Assembly (NCBI GenBank): GCA_949358305.1
Contig: OX442323.1
Span: 6,944,001-7,008,000, forward strand
Direction: 5' to 3'
From: Strigamia acuminata
Lineage: Eukaryota > Arthropoda > Chilopoda > Geophilomorpha > Linotaeniidae
Length of the DNA: 64,000 bases
Below, in pieces: positions 22,200 through 34,109 of the stretch. The position numbers and the translations under genes are program-made. Positions within the stretch are counted from its first letter, which is position 1, and every line of letters starts with the position of its first letter. Under the pieces are notes generated by a model. The model did no database searches and was not told the origin of the DNA. It saw only the letters and a list, made by a program, of their open reading frames with translations.

Positions 22200-25100
22200 T
22201 GTTTGTGATGCACACAGAGAGGGCGGAGCGAGAGAAGCTGCATTTGGGTCTGTAGGTCGTTCGACGGAACAACTGCGAGCGATTTTTGTCAGTCAAAGTG
22301 GCCGCAGGAATTGGGTGACGTCAGGGTTTCTCAAGAAATGGAGAACGTGAATGGATGGGCGGTTGGAAAAAATTATCTTTGGATTTTAAATCGTGGTGAG
22401 AAGTGAGAACATAGGAAGAGTTATTTGTTTGATTAGTGTCAGGTTTTTTGCGTTTTGCGCGCAATTTTATTCTTAGGAGAGGAAAAAATGGAAACAATGG
22501 ATTTTGGTGGTGAAGTTTAGGTGTGGAGATTAATTAAGTTGTTTGAAAAAATTTAAATTTTTTTTTTTGGGATTTAGTAAAATCTGATTTGATTTTGAAA
22601 GGAAAAGTGTGGAAATATTCATTTTAGGTGTGGAAATTAATTGAATAATTTTTTAAAAGTTGTGATTTTTTTTGGTTTGGGATTTTAGTAAAATCCAAAT
22701 TTGATTTACACACAATTTTAGAATTTTTTTTATAAAAAAATTTGGGTGTTAAGTAATGTGCTTTTGAAATAAAAGTGGGAAATTACGTGTGAAAAATGCA
22801 TTTAAGTGTGGAAATTAATTTAATATATTTTTAAGAAAAAATTTAAAAAAATTTTTTTTGGGATTTTCTAAAATCCGATTTGATTTCCACATATTTTTGG
22901 AATTTGTTAAAATAAATTTGGTGTTAAGAAATAAGTTTTTGAAAGGAAACGTATGAAATTACATGATTTATGGGATTATGAATTGCGAATATGCAAAATT
23001 TTGCAATTTTGGATTAGAAAAATGTAAATTTCTAACATTTTTGACGAAATGAAAAGTGTTTTGTAATTCTAGGCTAAATGTTGCATTCTTTATAGTATGA
23101 AAAATTGCATTTGTCCTAGAAAAAAGAAATGGCATCTTGTGGAAACTCCCTCATCATCTTGTTTTCTAACAAGAGTGGATACACATGATTAAGGAAATTG
23201 GTCAAACTTAAAATAAATAAAAAAAAAAATAAAATAAGAAATAAAAAATTAGAGTTGAGTTCTACATCCCACACACAAGGATAAGTTTGAGATTTTTACT
23301 TTTATTTATTTACATTTTTTTTGGCCATTCAGGAAAAGTTGTGGTCTATTGTTACTCATTTTTCTTCCTTCCGGTAGAAAATTGTTGTCATTAATCTAAC
23401 CGATGACAAAAAGAAATAACAATTGTTGATAATTGCACAAGATTAACTTGAGGTAAAAATGGGTGAACACCAGAAGCGAGGGAAGGAAACACATTAAGTT
23501 TAATTAAGGTTGGGAAAAGCAATAGGTAAGGAAATGTTCAATGACAAAATACATTTGTCAACTTGCAAAGAAATTTGGATAGCAGTTGTTTGAGCTTTTG
23601 CCCCCTGAGCTTTGCTGCATATCACTTTTCGCAGAAAAAATTTTAAATTTTGCAAAGTAATGAAGCAAAATATTAATTTTAATGAATAACAAATAAATAA
23701 TACAGTCGAAACTCTTTGTAACGAATCGCAAGAAACTCGAAAAATCGATTCGTTATAACGAGAATTCGTTATATATCGAAATTTTTTAACATGGTGTTCT
23801 ATGGCCAGCCAACCAAACCAGCCATTTTTAGGTATTCGTTATATCGATAATTTGTTATATCACGATTCGTTATAAAGAGTTTCGACTGTATTACAATAAA
23901 CCCTTCGACGAACCGTCCACCGATTTGCCAAGACTATTTTGAGTGACTACGAAATGCCATAAATAACATCATTTTTTTGTTGATGTTATGTGTCGTGCGC
24001 ATGCCCACTGCGACTGAAAACTGAGTAAATCGGTGAGGTTTTATTGAGACAAGAAGTTTAAAAATGCTGTTTAGTCTAAATGACTTTATGAATGCGTCTA
24101 GTGAAAATTGGCTTTGCACGTTGAAATTATATTGGCATTCATTAAATTGGTTACAAGCAACCTCCATTTGGAGTGAATCAATGTCAGTTCAACGTTCGCA
24201 AACAGAAGTAACTTATTGTGTGAATAAAATTTGAGGTGAATATTTCAAAGAATTAATTGGCTAATTGTTAGTCAGAGGAATGGCTGAAATAGTTTGTAAA
24301 ACCATTTTATTATTATTTAAAAAAAAATTATTTTGGATAAAAATTTTATGCTGGGACTTGAAAGTGCTAGAAAAGTGGAAATTGCTGCCCCTGAGCTTTG
24401 CTGCTAATCTCCTTAGGAGTACATCAGAAAGTGTTTTTGAGAAACAGTTTATTTTCAAGTATTATCTATATAAGTGTGTATAGAATTGAGGAAATAAATT
24501 TATGTTTTATATCATTTCTCAGGATGTGAAGTGCATCCATTATAAAAGTGAAAGTTGTTAAAAACAAATTAAAATTGTTTAATCTCTACATAATTGCTCT
24601 ACTTTGTTTTGATCCAAATTTCTTAATGACTTTTCGCATATCAGGAAGAAGATAGCACGATGTTATAATTGCATGAAAAGTTTGTTTTGTTGTGTTTTAT
24701 TACTAGAATTTTTCCGTGTTACTTGAACATTTTGTACAACTTCTAGACAAAAATTGAGAAAAAATAGTAGATATTTGTGGTTGTAACTTTTTGTAACATT
24801 TTGTGATATCAGTCAAGAATTTTTTTTAAAAAAAGACGTCTATGGATGCTCCCATAAATTAGTTTTTATTTTTATAAAATTGTTAATCAATTACGTTTTT
24901 TTGATGAAACTTGAAAGCCAATGGAAGTTTGTTACTATTTTTTAAAAAATAGACTAGCTTTTTTAAATTAGAATTGAGATATCAGCTTCAGAAATACAAA
25001 TTTAAAAAATTTTATGAAATTGACATAATTGCAGGACACTGCAGTGAAGTTCACTAAGAGTGTAGCAAGCAACATTAGTACTAAAAGACGGCAATGTGGG

Positions 25101-25890
25101 TCGCCACTTTCTTGGGGAGCCAAGCCAAGCCAATTCATATTTTTAACCATAAATTTGTTAAGCGGGAGTAAAAACCATGAATTTTCTAGATATAAAAAGT
25201 CAAGTTATAACCTTATAACCATGACTGGTAACAGTTGAAAGATCGTTGGTAAACAAACGCGTATTGTATCTGTCATTAGACTTTCTAAAAGTCACAACTT
25301 CTACATAAGTGGTTCAAGTGTGAAGTAGGCATAAAACGACTCATTTCTGTCGTTTCGTGTTGATACGTGTGACGTCATTCCCAAAGCGAGATTACAGGAT
25401 GTGATGCGTGGTGTGCTTAGCGACAGTTGATGACGATGTGTACACATTTACGGTCTTGGCCCTCCTGCAACTATCCGTCAACGACTGCGTATGTACGCAA
25501 GCAGAAAGTATCAGCACAAGCTGCACAAAGGCTAGGATAAATTGATTGGAGAAAAACCACAACATAATATAATAAAACATGAAATATGTTGTTTTATTGG
25601 CAGGTATATTCAATGAACAAATACAGACATGATGATACAATATTTAAATTTTTGTGCACAATCTGTTTTCATGCATTGCAGGAAAACGAAGTATAAAATG
25701 GATTACACATAATAATCAAGTGGGATGAAATGAATATCAAGTTAAAGTATTCAAAAATATACAAAAAAAATTATCAAAAAATTATAATTTTTGACATTCC
25801 CAAAATACCGCACAACCTGCATGCGTTCACATCACAGTTTTCAGAAATAATAAAAGTAAGAAAAATTTTCCATTATCAAGTCCAGATTTT
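22200..25890. other. Intergenic region between chitin-binding genes 1 and 2
   Basis: AT-rich sequence with one MITE (23703-23888). No coding exon was recognised on either strand. Open frames here are short and compositionally random. Confidence 0.6.
23703..23888 (+). mobile_element. Tc1/mariner-pogo-type MITE, copy 1
   Basis: 186 bp with terminal inverted repeats CAGTCGAAACTCTTTGTAACG / CGTTATAAAGAGTTTCGACTG, flanked on both sides by TA, the target duplication of the Tc1/mariner superfamily. The repeated CGTTATA and TCGATA motifs and the CAGT-GAAACTC ends are typical of pogo-like elements. No coding capacity. Confidence 0.85.
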
Positions 25891-25901
25891 GCCAAAACAT
25901 C

Positions 25902-28476
25902 TCAGTATCCTGCACCTGCTGTTTCCTCCTCCTCAGCAACAATCGGAGCTGTGGTTCCATAGCCAATGCTGCCACCTGGTGACCCATAGCCAGAATGAGG
26001 CCGGCGAGTTGTTGGTGGATCATAGACAACTGCTGGGCGGTAATCTACCCCATAACCGGGATTCCCTGGAGCTCCTGTTTGGCTAATTGGCTTGTAACTG
26101 GATGGATAACTGGGATATGAAGTGTGGACAGAACCTGAAGATCCATATGACGGCGAAGATGGACCTTTAACGTGGACTGTTGGGCCGTAACCGCCTTGCG
26201 AGCTTACGCTAGGACCGTATGGACCTTTGGAGCTGACGCTTGGGCCATATCCTCCATGCGAGCTTGCGCTTGGACCATATCCTCCATGCGAGCTTGCGCT
26301 TGGACCGTATGGGCCTTTTACATTGACTGTGGGACCGGCTGGGCCAGAGGCACTGAAAGTTGGGCCATGTGGTCCTGAGGCACTGAAAGTTGGGCCTTGT
26401 GGTCCTGAGGCACTGAAAGTTGGGCCTTGTGGTCCTGAGGCACTGAATGTTGGGCCTTGTGGTCCTGAGGCACTGAATGTTGGGCCTACTGGTCCTTGAG
26501 CATTGAATGTTGGGCCTACTGGTCCTTCTGCATTAAAGGTTGGTCCAACTGGTCCCGAAGCGCTGAATGTTGGCCCAACTGGTCCTTCGGCATTAAAAGT
26601 TGGTCCTACTGGTCCTTCTGCGTTGAATGTTGGTCCAACTGGTCCAGTGGCAGTAAAGGTTGGTCCTACTGGTCCTGAGGCGCTAAAGGTTGGTCCTACT
26701 GGTCCAGAGGCGCTAAAGGTTGGTCCAACTGGTCCCTTTGCATTGAAAGTTGGTCCTACTGGTCCTTGTGCATTGAATGTTGGTCCAACTGGTCCTTGTG
26801 CATTAAAGGTTGGTCCAACTGGTCCAGAAGCGCTGAATGTTGGCCCAACTGGTCCTTCGGCATTAAAAGTTGGTCCTACTGGGCCTTCTGCGTTGAAAGT
26901 AGGTCCAACTGGTCCTTGTGCATTGAAAGTAGGTCCAACTGGTCCTTGTGCATTAAAAGAGGGACCCTGGGGACCTTTAGCATTAAATTTAGGTCCATGT
27001 GGCCCAGAAGCTGAATGAGTAGTTCCATGAGATCCTGAAGTAGAATAGGAAGGTCTTCGAGAGCCAGAAGAAGAGGATGGTTGATAGGAAGATCCAGAGC
27101 CAGAGGAAGGTCCATAGGAAGAGCCTTGAGAAGAGAAATTGGGTCCTTTAGAACCGTGAGAAGAAAAACTGGGACCTCTCGGTCCTTGAGCATTAAAAGT
27201 TGGTCCACTAGGTCCTTGACCAGAAAAGGTGGGACCCTTTGGACCATAACCAGAGAAAGAGGGGCCTTGAGGTCCTTGGGCAGAAAAAGAGGATCCGTGA
27301 GAGCCTTGCGAAGACCAGGATGAACCTGAACCACTTTGCCATTGTCCACTTCCTTTACCACTATCTTTGTTCAATTCGCTATTAAGCGAATAGTAATTGG
27401 GTGAATCAGCACAAGCGACATTGTACCACCAATCACAGGTGAAATATTTTTGTTGAAAAATAGTTCCGTTGGGACAAAGAAGACTGTCTTGTTTGCCACC
27501 TTCAGAACAAATATGGAAAACCTGAAAGAACAATGTTAGAATTCACATTCAGCAAACACTATTCAAGAATTGCCGCTTACCTGGCATTTCGCTTGAACGT
27601 CCGCATACATTCCTGGCCACTTTTGCTGGTTACACCTGAAACCGGTACCGGGTACGACAGAATAAGTTGGATAATCACGTCCAGCTGTGCCAGGTATGGC
27701 TCCTTCCCCTCCTGAAGAACCTTGATCCCATTGACCACTGTTCCATGATCCACTCGGGTTCCAACTTCCATCGTTACCGCTGTGTTTCCAAGCGCCCTTC
27801 TGAGATCCTCCTTTAGCCCAACTTCCATCATTGCCACTGTGGCTCCATGAACCCCTCTGAGATTCCCCCTTGTACTGGTTCCAATCTTTTCTACCTGCAG
27901 ATCCACTTGAACCATAACTTGATCCAGGTGATCCTGGGTGAGAACCGCCATAACCCGGAGATCCTGGGTGAGTACTAGCGTACCCGGGTGATCCTAGGTC
28001 AGTGTTGGCGTACCCTGGGGATCCTTCGGAGCCGTAAACTGATCCGGGTGATCCTAGATCAGCGTTGGCATACCCTGGAGACCCAGGATGGGTGCTGGCT
28101 TGACCGGGGTAGCCGGGATGAGTGTGGGAGGAACCAGGGGATCCGCTGCTGCCTGGATAAGCACCTTGGGCTCCTGGTTGTCCACCATATACTTGTTGAG
28201 TGATTGACGGCAGGTTGGAAGGTTCATCTAACTCGTCCACGCCGTAAGAATGGGAGCGTTTTGCCTGCACAAATTATTATATGATTGGTACATTGAACTG
28301 GAGCAAGTATTGACACAGAAAGGTTGTAAAAAAGTTACCTTAGAAGCTGCCAAACAACCGGTAATCACACCTGGAATTAAGTTTTAAGTTTTTAGTTTTT
28401 AAATTAGGGATTTTTTTTTAATTTAATTTTTAGAGGTTCATGTACCTATGGATAGGATCAGTAATGCAATTTTCAT
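25902..28476 (-). CDS. CPAP1-like chitin-binding protein 2 with GPVGPTF repeats
   Basis: Secreted protein of 788 residues from exons 28446-28476, 28339-28370, 27581-28264 and 25902-27521. The two short first exons encode the signal peptide (MKIALLILSIGVITGCLAAS). The N-terminal region (about 22-215) has YPG/SPG repeats (HPGSPGYAN, DLGSPGY) and SWSHSGNDGSW. The CBM14 domain (about 228-290) has six cysteines and ends CDWWYNVAC, with the phase-0 intron after KCQ. The C-terminal half holds about 25-30 copies of a 10-residue GPVGPTFNAQ-type repeat. Glycine is not at every third position, so it is not a true collagen helix; an elastic or resilin/silk-like matrix role is inferred. Neighbour of the other cluster genes and in the same orientation as most of them. 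Confidence 0.9.
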
Positions 28477-28616
28477 GTTGGGTTGGTTTTTTCTTTCTTC
28501 TTCAGTGATGGATTTGGTGAGAAAAACTAAAAGAAAAGTTATTTTAATTTAATTGATTGGTTTTTTCTCTCGGGTTTTGTATTTCGATGTTAAAATTATT
28601 TAAAGTTTGGGGAATA

Positions 28617-28784
28617 CAGTCGAAACTCTTTATAAGGAATCGCGATATAACGAATTATCGATATGACGAATATTTAAAAATGGCCGGTTTGGTTGGCTGG
28701 CCATAGAACACCATGTTAAAAAATTTCGATAGAACGAATCGATTTTTTGGGTCCCTTGCGATTCGTTATAAAGAGTTTCGACTG
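28617..28784 (-). mobile_element. Tc1/mariner-pogo-type MITE, copy 2
   Basis: 168 bp copy of the element at 23703, in opposite orientation (shared GGCTGGCCATAGAACACCAT). It has the same CAGTCGAAACTC...GAGTTTCGACTG ends and flanking TA on both sides. It lies in the 5' intron of chitin-binding gene 2, between the coding start and the putative noncoding exon. Confidence 0.85.
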
Positions 28785-29018
28785 TATGAAGTTTTTTGGG
28801 GTTGGGCTTCTCTGCACGACTTGGTTTGAAAAAAGGTTTGGATCGCTGAGATTGAAATGTAAATTAAATGTAAAAATATGGAGATTTATGGTAACTAAAT
28901 TAATGAAAATTCATAAACATTAAATTTACTTAATTTTTTTCTTAGTGCGTTTGAGGTAGCAATTTTTACGGTAGAAATGTAGCGGATAAAGAACGCTAAA
29001 GTAAACATTTGCTCTTAC

Positions 29019-29095
29019 CTTTTCTGTTCACTCCTTATCCAGACAGAAGATGCGTCCGTAGTGAAACGCGTAGGATCCCCTCTCCTTATATACAG
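29019..29095 (-). promoter_or_regulatory. TATA box and noncoding first exon of chitin-binding gene 2
   Basis: On the minus strand TGTATATAAGG at 29085-29095 is a good TATA box. About 30 bases further a noncoding exon would begin, ending at the AAAAG-GTAAGA donor at 29019. An acceptor (TTTTAG) lies about 55 bases before the start codon at 28476. Confidence 0.65.
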
Positions 29096-29099
29096 GAAG

Positions 29100-31370
29100 T
29101 TTTCGTGACCAATGAGGTAAGCGTTTCCCTTTTAAAATTTTTTTATTTTTTTTATTTTTTTTATTATCGCTCTGACGCCACAATTTGTGAGTGTGCACAG
29201 TAGGCGGCGTCTGAAGGGCCTTGGGCGGATGGGTCATTAGCCGTTACTTGATAGGATGATGCAAATTTTAGAAAAGTGGGAAATTTTCTTTATAAACATC
29301 CCCAAAAACGAAAACAAGAAAGAAAAACAAAGAAAATAACCATAAAATTTATTTATTTTTTATTTAAATAAAAAAAAGACTTTTATTAAAATTTCTAATT
29401 GAAAAATAAAAGAAATTAAAAATTTGTTAGAAATAATCAAATAATTAATAAAAAAATCAATAAAATTCGAATGAATTGCAATTTGGAATATTTTTGTTTT
29501 GATTTTTCGGTTCGTTTAATGGGTCATGACCGAGTTTTGGTGTCCGAAGAAAGGGTCTAACGGCCACTTTTGCTTGCCCAGCGAGAATTTATGTGTGCCA
29601 ATCATTGACCCCACCCTTGTCCACAGAAACGACAAGTGGATCAGTGAAAATCCACCCGGTTTCCGCTCTTTTCAATTCCCATTGCCATTCGCGTCATTCC
29701 ACCCAAGCTTGCATTGTGGAGAATGAGTTATATTCCACCTCGGTGGGGTTGCTTCGAGTGAAATCAGTGACGTTGCATCGCTCACTCGAGGTCAAAAGAC
29801 AATGGAAGAGACGACCCTTTTGGAAATCGAAAGTACAAATTTAGCTTTGAATTGATATTTTGCTTTGCCTCATCTGCATAAGAGGTTATCAAAGGGTTAG
29901 AGACTGACAAAGGGAGGCGAAATAAGGGTTTCGAGACGCTCAAGGTTGGGAAAATTCCCTTTTCTCACGGTATTAAGGCGTAATTTGTCCACGGTTGACA
30001 CAAGAAGTTGTTAAAATCGCATTTCGCGCTTGTGCAATTGTTCTAGTCGAGTTTAAATGCGACCTTGTGGTCATTTATTTCAATTTGGCGATGATCTCGG
30101 TGGTTCAATGTGCGAAAATTCGCGCTTATCCTTTGAGGCCATCGCGAATTTGCACCGATATTTGCGCATCTTGCGCTAGTTGGTCGTCGAGTTAGCACGG
30201 GATGTGGGTCACGTTCAGTGGGCCGTGACGCAGCATCACTCTCGCCCATCAGAACGCCGTTTGCGCAAGGTTCCATAAAAAAGAGAACACTTCACACACC
30301 TTCGTTCGAGGAAGGCGAAATTTACGGCCACGTGGTGGCACATCCTGGCCGAGTTTTGAAAAAAGTTGCACGGCCATTATGGAACGCAAACATGGAGATA
30401 ATCCCCACAATAAATTGTGTGTTGGGAAAAACCTGAAAGGGAAAAAAATAAGAGTGAAAGAAAGGGAAAAGAGGTGCCACTGCACGTGTGCTTAATTTAT
30501 CTTGTTTTTTAGGGTTTTAATGGGCGTGTTTAATGGTTTTTTCATGTTTTTTGTGTGGAAAAGGGGTTCGGAGTGGGGATTCCCGTATCCTACTGCACAC
30601 GGAGACGGATGTGATATGGGCGCGAGGCGGACAAGGTCGGTGACGGTGGGAAGCGCGTTGCTTGGCCAATTATGGACGATCCAATCGGATTTATCTTATT
30701 GTTTCCCACCCATTATCTAAATTTGAATCACACGTAGATACACGCAATTGTTAATAGAAATGTATTTTTTTTTTTATATAATCGGTGTGAAGTGTTAAAA
30801 CGCAGTAAAAACGACTAATGATGGTCGGTATGCAAGTGTAAGAAAATGACGGGTTTCTACCTTGACCCTAATCTGATTTGGTTTTAATTCTAAGAAAATA
30901 TTAGTCAATATTGTTGTAGAAATTGCGTGGGGGGCGGTTGCGACATTGATATTGTTTGTGTTTGATGGTCTGGTTTGTGAGTGAAATGGGGACTGTAGAA
31001 ATTTGTACGGAAGTGGATCGGTTTCGTGTTATTTTCGTCTTAAAATTGGTCGTCGAGATGGTTTTTACCTTGTGTTTGCCTTGTGAATGATTTTTTTGTT
31101 GGTTTGTATTTGCATGTTTGTTTTAAGTGGGTGGGACTTGGAGCAGAATATGGAATTTGATGGTGGGTATAACCTTGTTCAATAAGGACATGAATGGAAT
31201 GGAAAAATAGAAGATGATGTTATCAGCAAATTGACAAATGATAAACACAAAAAGAAACTTCTGTTATTTTATTTTGATTTATTTTTCTTTGTTTTCGCGC
31301 ATTTATCTGCATTTGATGGTTGGGATATTTTCGGGTGTGTTGCTTATTTCTATTTATATTCTAATGTGTC
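29100..31370. other. Intergenic region, partly of higher GC content
   Basis: No gene recognised. Bases ~29520-30720 are less AT-rich and less repetitive than their surroundings and could hold regulatory sequence. Several frames of 60-80 codons are open there but show no domain or splice logic. Confidence 0.45.
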
Positions 31371-31379
31371 AGAATGAAG

Positions 31380-31890
31380 AAATGTTTGCGATCTTCTGAA
31401 GAAGAGGGAAAGTAAGAACAGGTGTTCAGTGGCGGAAATTGTAATATCTTGTCTCGTCGTAACTGGAGTGTTCTGACTTCACCCACTTCTTATCTGTCGC
31501 GACCCCTATGTAAAATATGTTAAAGTAAAACACTGAACCATTCAATTTGAGATTCATCACTTCAAACAACTTGGAAGACACATTAGTAACCATTTTTGCA
31601 CCTCGCGCTGATAATTTCTACTTGCACGCAAGTAGAAATTATCAGTGTGAGGTGCAGAAGGGATTTACTCTTCTGCATCTTGCGCTGATAATTTCCCAAA
31701 CCGCTTTTATCCCTCACTTGGTATATAAGTTCCCTTGCAATAAAGCATATTCAGTCTGCACTAAGCATTCACTAGAAACAGTCAGTCTCTCATTTATTTG
31801 GTTAAAACTCGCACGCTGTATATTTTATACGGACTTGGGGCGGAAATCTTTCAGGATGAAGATTTGTGTGACCTAGCGCCCAACATGAGT
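31380..31890 (+). mobile_element. Possible LTR-retrotransposon remnant
   Basis: A TATA box (GGTATATAAG at about 31719) is followed within ~20 bases by CAATAAAGC. After a ~130 base tail comes TAGCGCCCAACATGAG at about 31876, which resembles a tRNA-primed primer binding site (TGGCGCCCAAC type). This order fits an LTR followed by the start of the internal region. No gag or pol reading frame follows and no second LTR was found, so it is at best a truncated relic. Confidence 0.3.
31597..31656. repeat. Near-perfect 29 bp palindrome with 2-base loop
   Basis: The arm 31597-31625 (TGCACCTCGCGCTGATAA...) and the arm 31628-31656 are reverse complements with about two mismatches. A third partial copy (CTGCATCTTGCGCTGATAATT) follows at about 31673. 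It lies inside the LTR-like segment. Confidence 0.8.
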
Positions 31891-32782
31891 GTCAAGGCAA
31901 CGGAGACAACACCTTCTCTTCAACTTTCATTGGAATGCATCAAACGAAAAAAAAATGAAAAATGAAAAGTGTTTTGTAATGCAAACAAAAGAAAGTAGGT
32001 CTTTGTGGGTGGGTTGGGTTTGTTTCCGGAATTTGTCTGATGACATTGTGCTTACTCTGACCTAGTAAATTACAATTAGCTTGGAACAACGGAACATGAA
32101 ATGAATTATCTTGCCATTAGCGGACGATTCAAGGACCCGTGAGCCCAGATCGCGACAAAAATGTCTTCCCATAAAATGTCTTATTTTTTTTTACATTCAA
32201 TGTGCAGACAAAATTCGAGGAACTTGGTTAACTTAGGGGTTGAAGGCATCCTAAAAATAAAAGGTTAAGGGGGTCACGAGACAAATGACAGGTGAGTAGT
32301 CTGCACCAAGGATGTTTGACGTGCTTGAAACGGTATTTGACTACGTCACAAACCCAATACGACTACCTAAAATGGACCCTGAAACAACAACAACAATCTA
32401 AAGATCAATCTGCGTCGTGTTTGGGCACCACCAGGTGGTTCTGACGCTCCAGGAGCTTGTTGGAATACAAAGAAATTTTGTAGAGTGCGTTGCCTGGTGT
32501 GACGAATTGTAATCGAACAGGTATATAAATTATAGGATGGTTAGAATGATCCGAGAATGAAAGTAACTATTTGGGTGATGATGATGGATTATGAAGTGTT
32601 TATGGATTGCGGAGGATCTGTATTGTTTTTGGGGACGATTTATGTATTTGTAACGGAGTTTTTAGTGATGTATTACTAAGATAGCCTTTTGTTCTATATT
32701 ATATCATGTATTATTGGTGATTGTAAAGGTGTAGGACCTACGACCTTGGAAAAAGAGTGTGGGAATAAAAAGTTATAATTTA

Positions 32783-34106
32783 TTAGGGTGTCCAACATCC
32801 TGGCTTTCCTGGGCCACATTGAAAGAAGTGGTCTTAGCCCACAGATTAGAGGAACGCACAGATGCGTCACTTCTCCAAAATCCTTTGTTCTCTGCGTGAT
32901 TGGCCGCCAAGCGGGCGGTACTTTCCCTATCCCTTCAAAATTCAGAATTCAGTGTTTCCAGACCCTCAAATGTTGTTTGATGATAAATAAATTTTAAAAA
33001 GGATATTTAGATTATGGGAATACACAGATGCGGCACTCAGGTAAAATTCTTTGTTCTTCGCGTGATTTAAAAAATAAAAGCGCGCCAAGCGGGAAGTACT
33101 TTCCCGACATTTTTAAAATCAAAATTCCTTGTTTACAACCCCTCAGATATTTTTATAGATGATAAATAAATTTAAAAATTCAAAATTAACCTGTTGTTAC
33201 ATATTATCCTAATTATAAAAATCATAAACATTTAGCATTTAACACCGTTTTCCTTCCGATCACGAGGAGAACAAAGGATTTTGCAGAAGTGACGCATCTG
33301 TGTATTCCGCTAATCTGTGTCTTAGGCCACACATAAAATGTACCGACACCAACAATAGTCGATGAGCAAGAGAAAGGTCTATGCATATTTTTTTGATATA
33401 CTAGTACACCACCACAGAGAAACAAAAAGTCCTTGCGTAATAGTCCTAATTTCAACGGTATTTACTGTCTACGGGAAATAAACACTAGAATCTGACGCAA
33501 GGAAAGGTCTTGTGGCCAACCAATCATGATCGACTACTACTCTTGTAGATTCACGTGTGGTTGGCGAGATTTTGCCACAAGGAAACAAGTTGCCATTTTC
33601 GGATTCTGGAACTAGTTCTATAACTAGATCCACTTCCAGGTTTCATTGAAACCATCTGATTGGCCATACGCAACATCAGTTGTTTCAGCTTTGTTCACAT
33701 GTGTCCTACAGTGTGAACAGACTCTGCGTTGCATTTGACTAATTTTTTCTTGCGTTGTGTTGCGTTGCGTCTAGTGTGAACACAAGTGTGAACCTAGCTT
33801 TAGAGCTTCGATTATTTGAACTAGTTGGGAGACATTATATGTTCATAAAATTGATTTGCTTATGTAACGAATATTAGGTTTATGTATGTACTGTAATGTA
33901 TAAGAAAAATAATCAATTGATAAAATAGTTAGAAATTGATTAAAATATAGATATAAAAATTGATCAACCGTTGTTCCGATGACCGGTCATTATTGTTTGG
34001 GTTATTGATGTTAGTATCGTTAGTGTCAATGTATTTTATGTGTGGTCCAAGATAATTCTTCTTTTTCCGATGTGGCCCGGGTAAGCCAGGATGTTGCACA
34101 CCTCTG
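32783..34106. mobile_element. hAT-like DNA transposon remnants with inverted ends
   Basis: The left end (about 32786: GGGTGTCCAACATCCTGGC...CTGGGCCACATTG) is inverted relative to the right end at 33990-34106, which on the minus strand reads CAGAGGTGTGCAACATCCTGG then GGGCCACAT and CCACACATAAAATACA. A further inverted piece, CTTAGGCCACACATAAAATG, is at about 33318. Segments 32845-32990 and 33020-33170 are tandem copies (CACAGATGCG, TTTGTTCT, CGCCAAGCGGG), and a third inverted copy is at 33245-33335. No transposase frame remains. Flanking 8 bp duplications do not match, so more than one insertion may be merged. Confidence 0.5.
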
Positions 34107-34109
34107 CTC

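Noticed and set aside
26227-27018. Plus-strand VGPTGP-repeat frame opposite gene 2
   Set aside because: Explained by the quasi-palindromic repeat unit of the real minus-strand gene.
25902-27521. Collagen call for the GPVGPTF region
   Set aside because: Glycine is not at every third residue (the unit is 10 residues long), so a triple helix is not supported.
29526-30720. Several 60-80 codon frames in the GC-richer spacer
   Set aside because: No domain, no consistent splice sites, and frames on both strands of similar length. Treated as noncoding.
31547-31876. 109-codon plus-strand frame as a gene
   Set aside because: It runs through the LTR-like promoter and the 29 bp hairpin, and has no recognisable domain.
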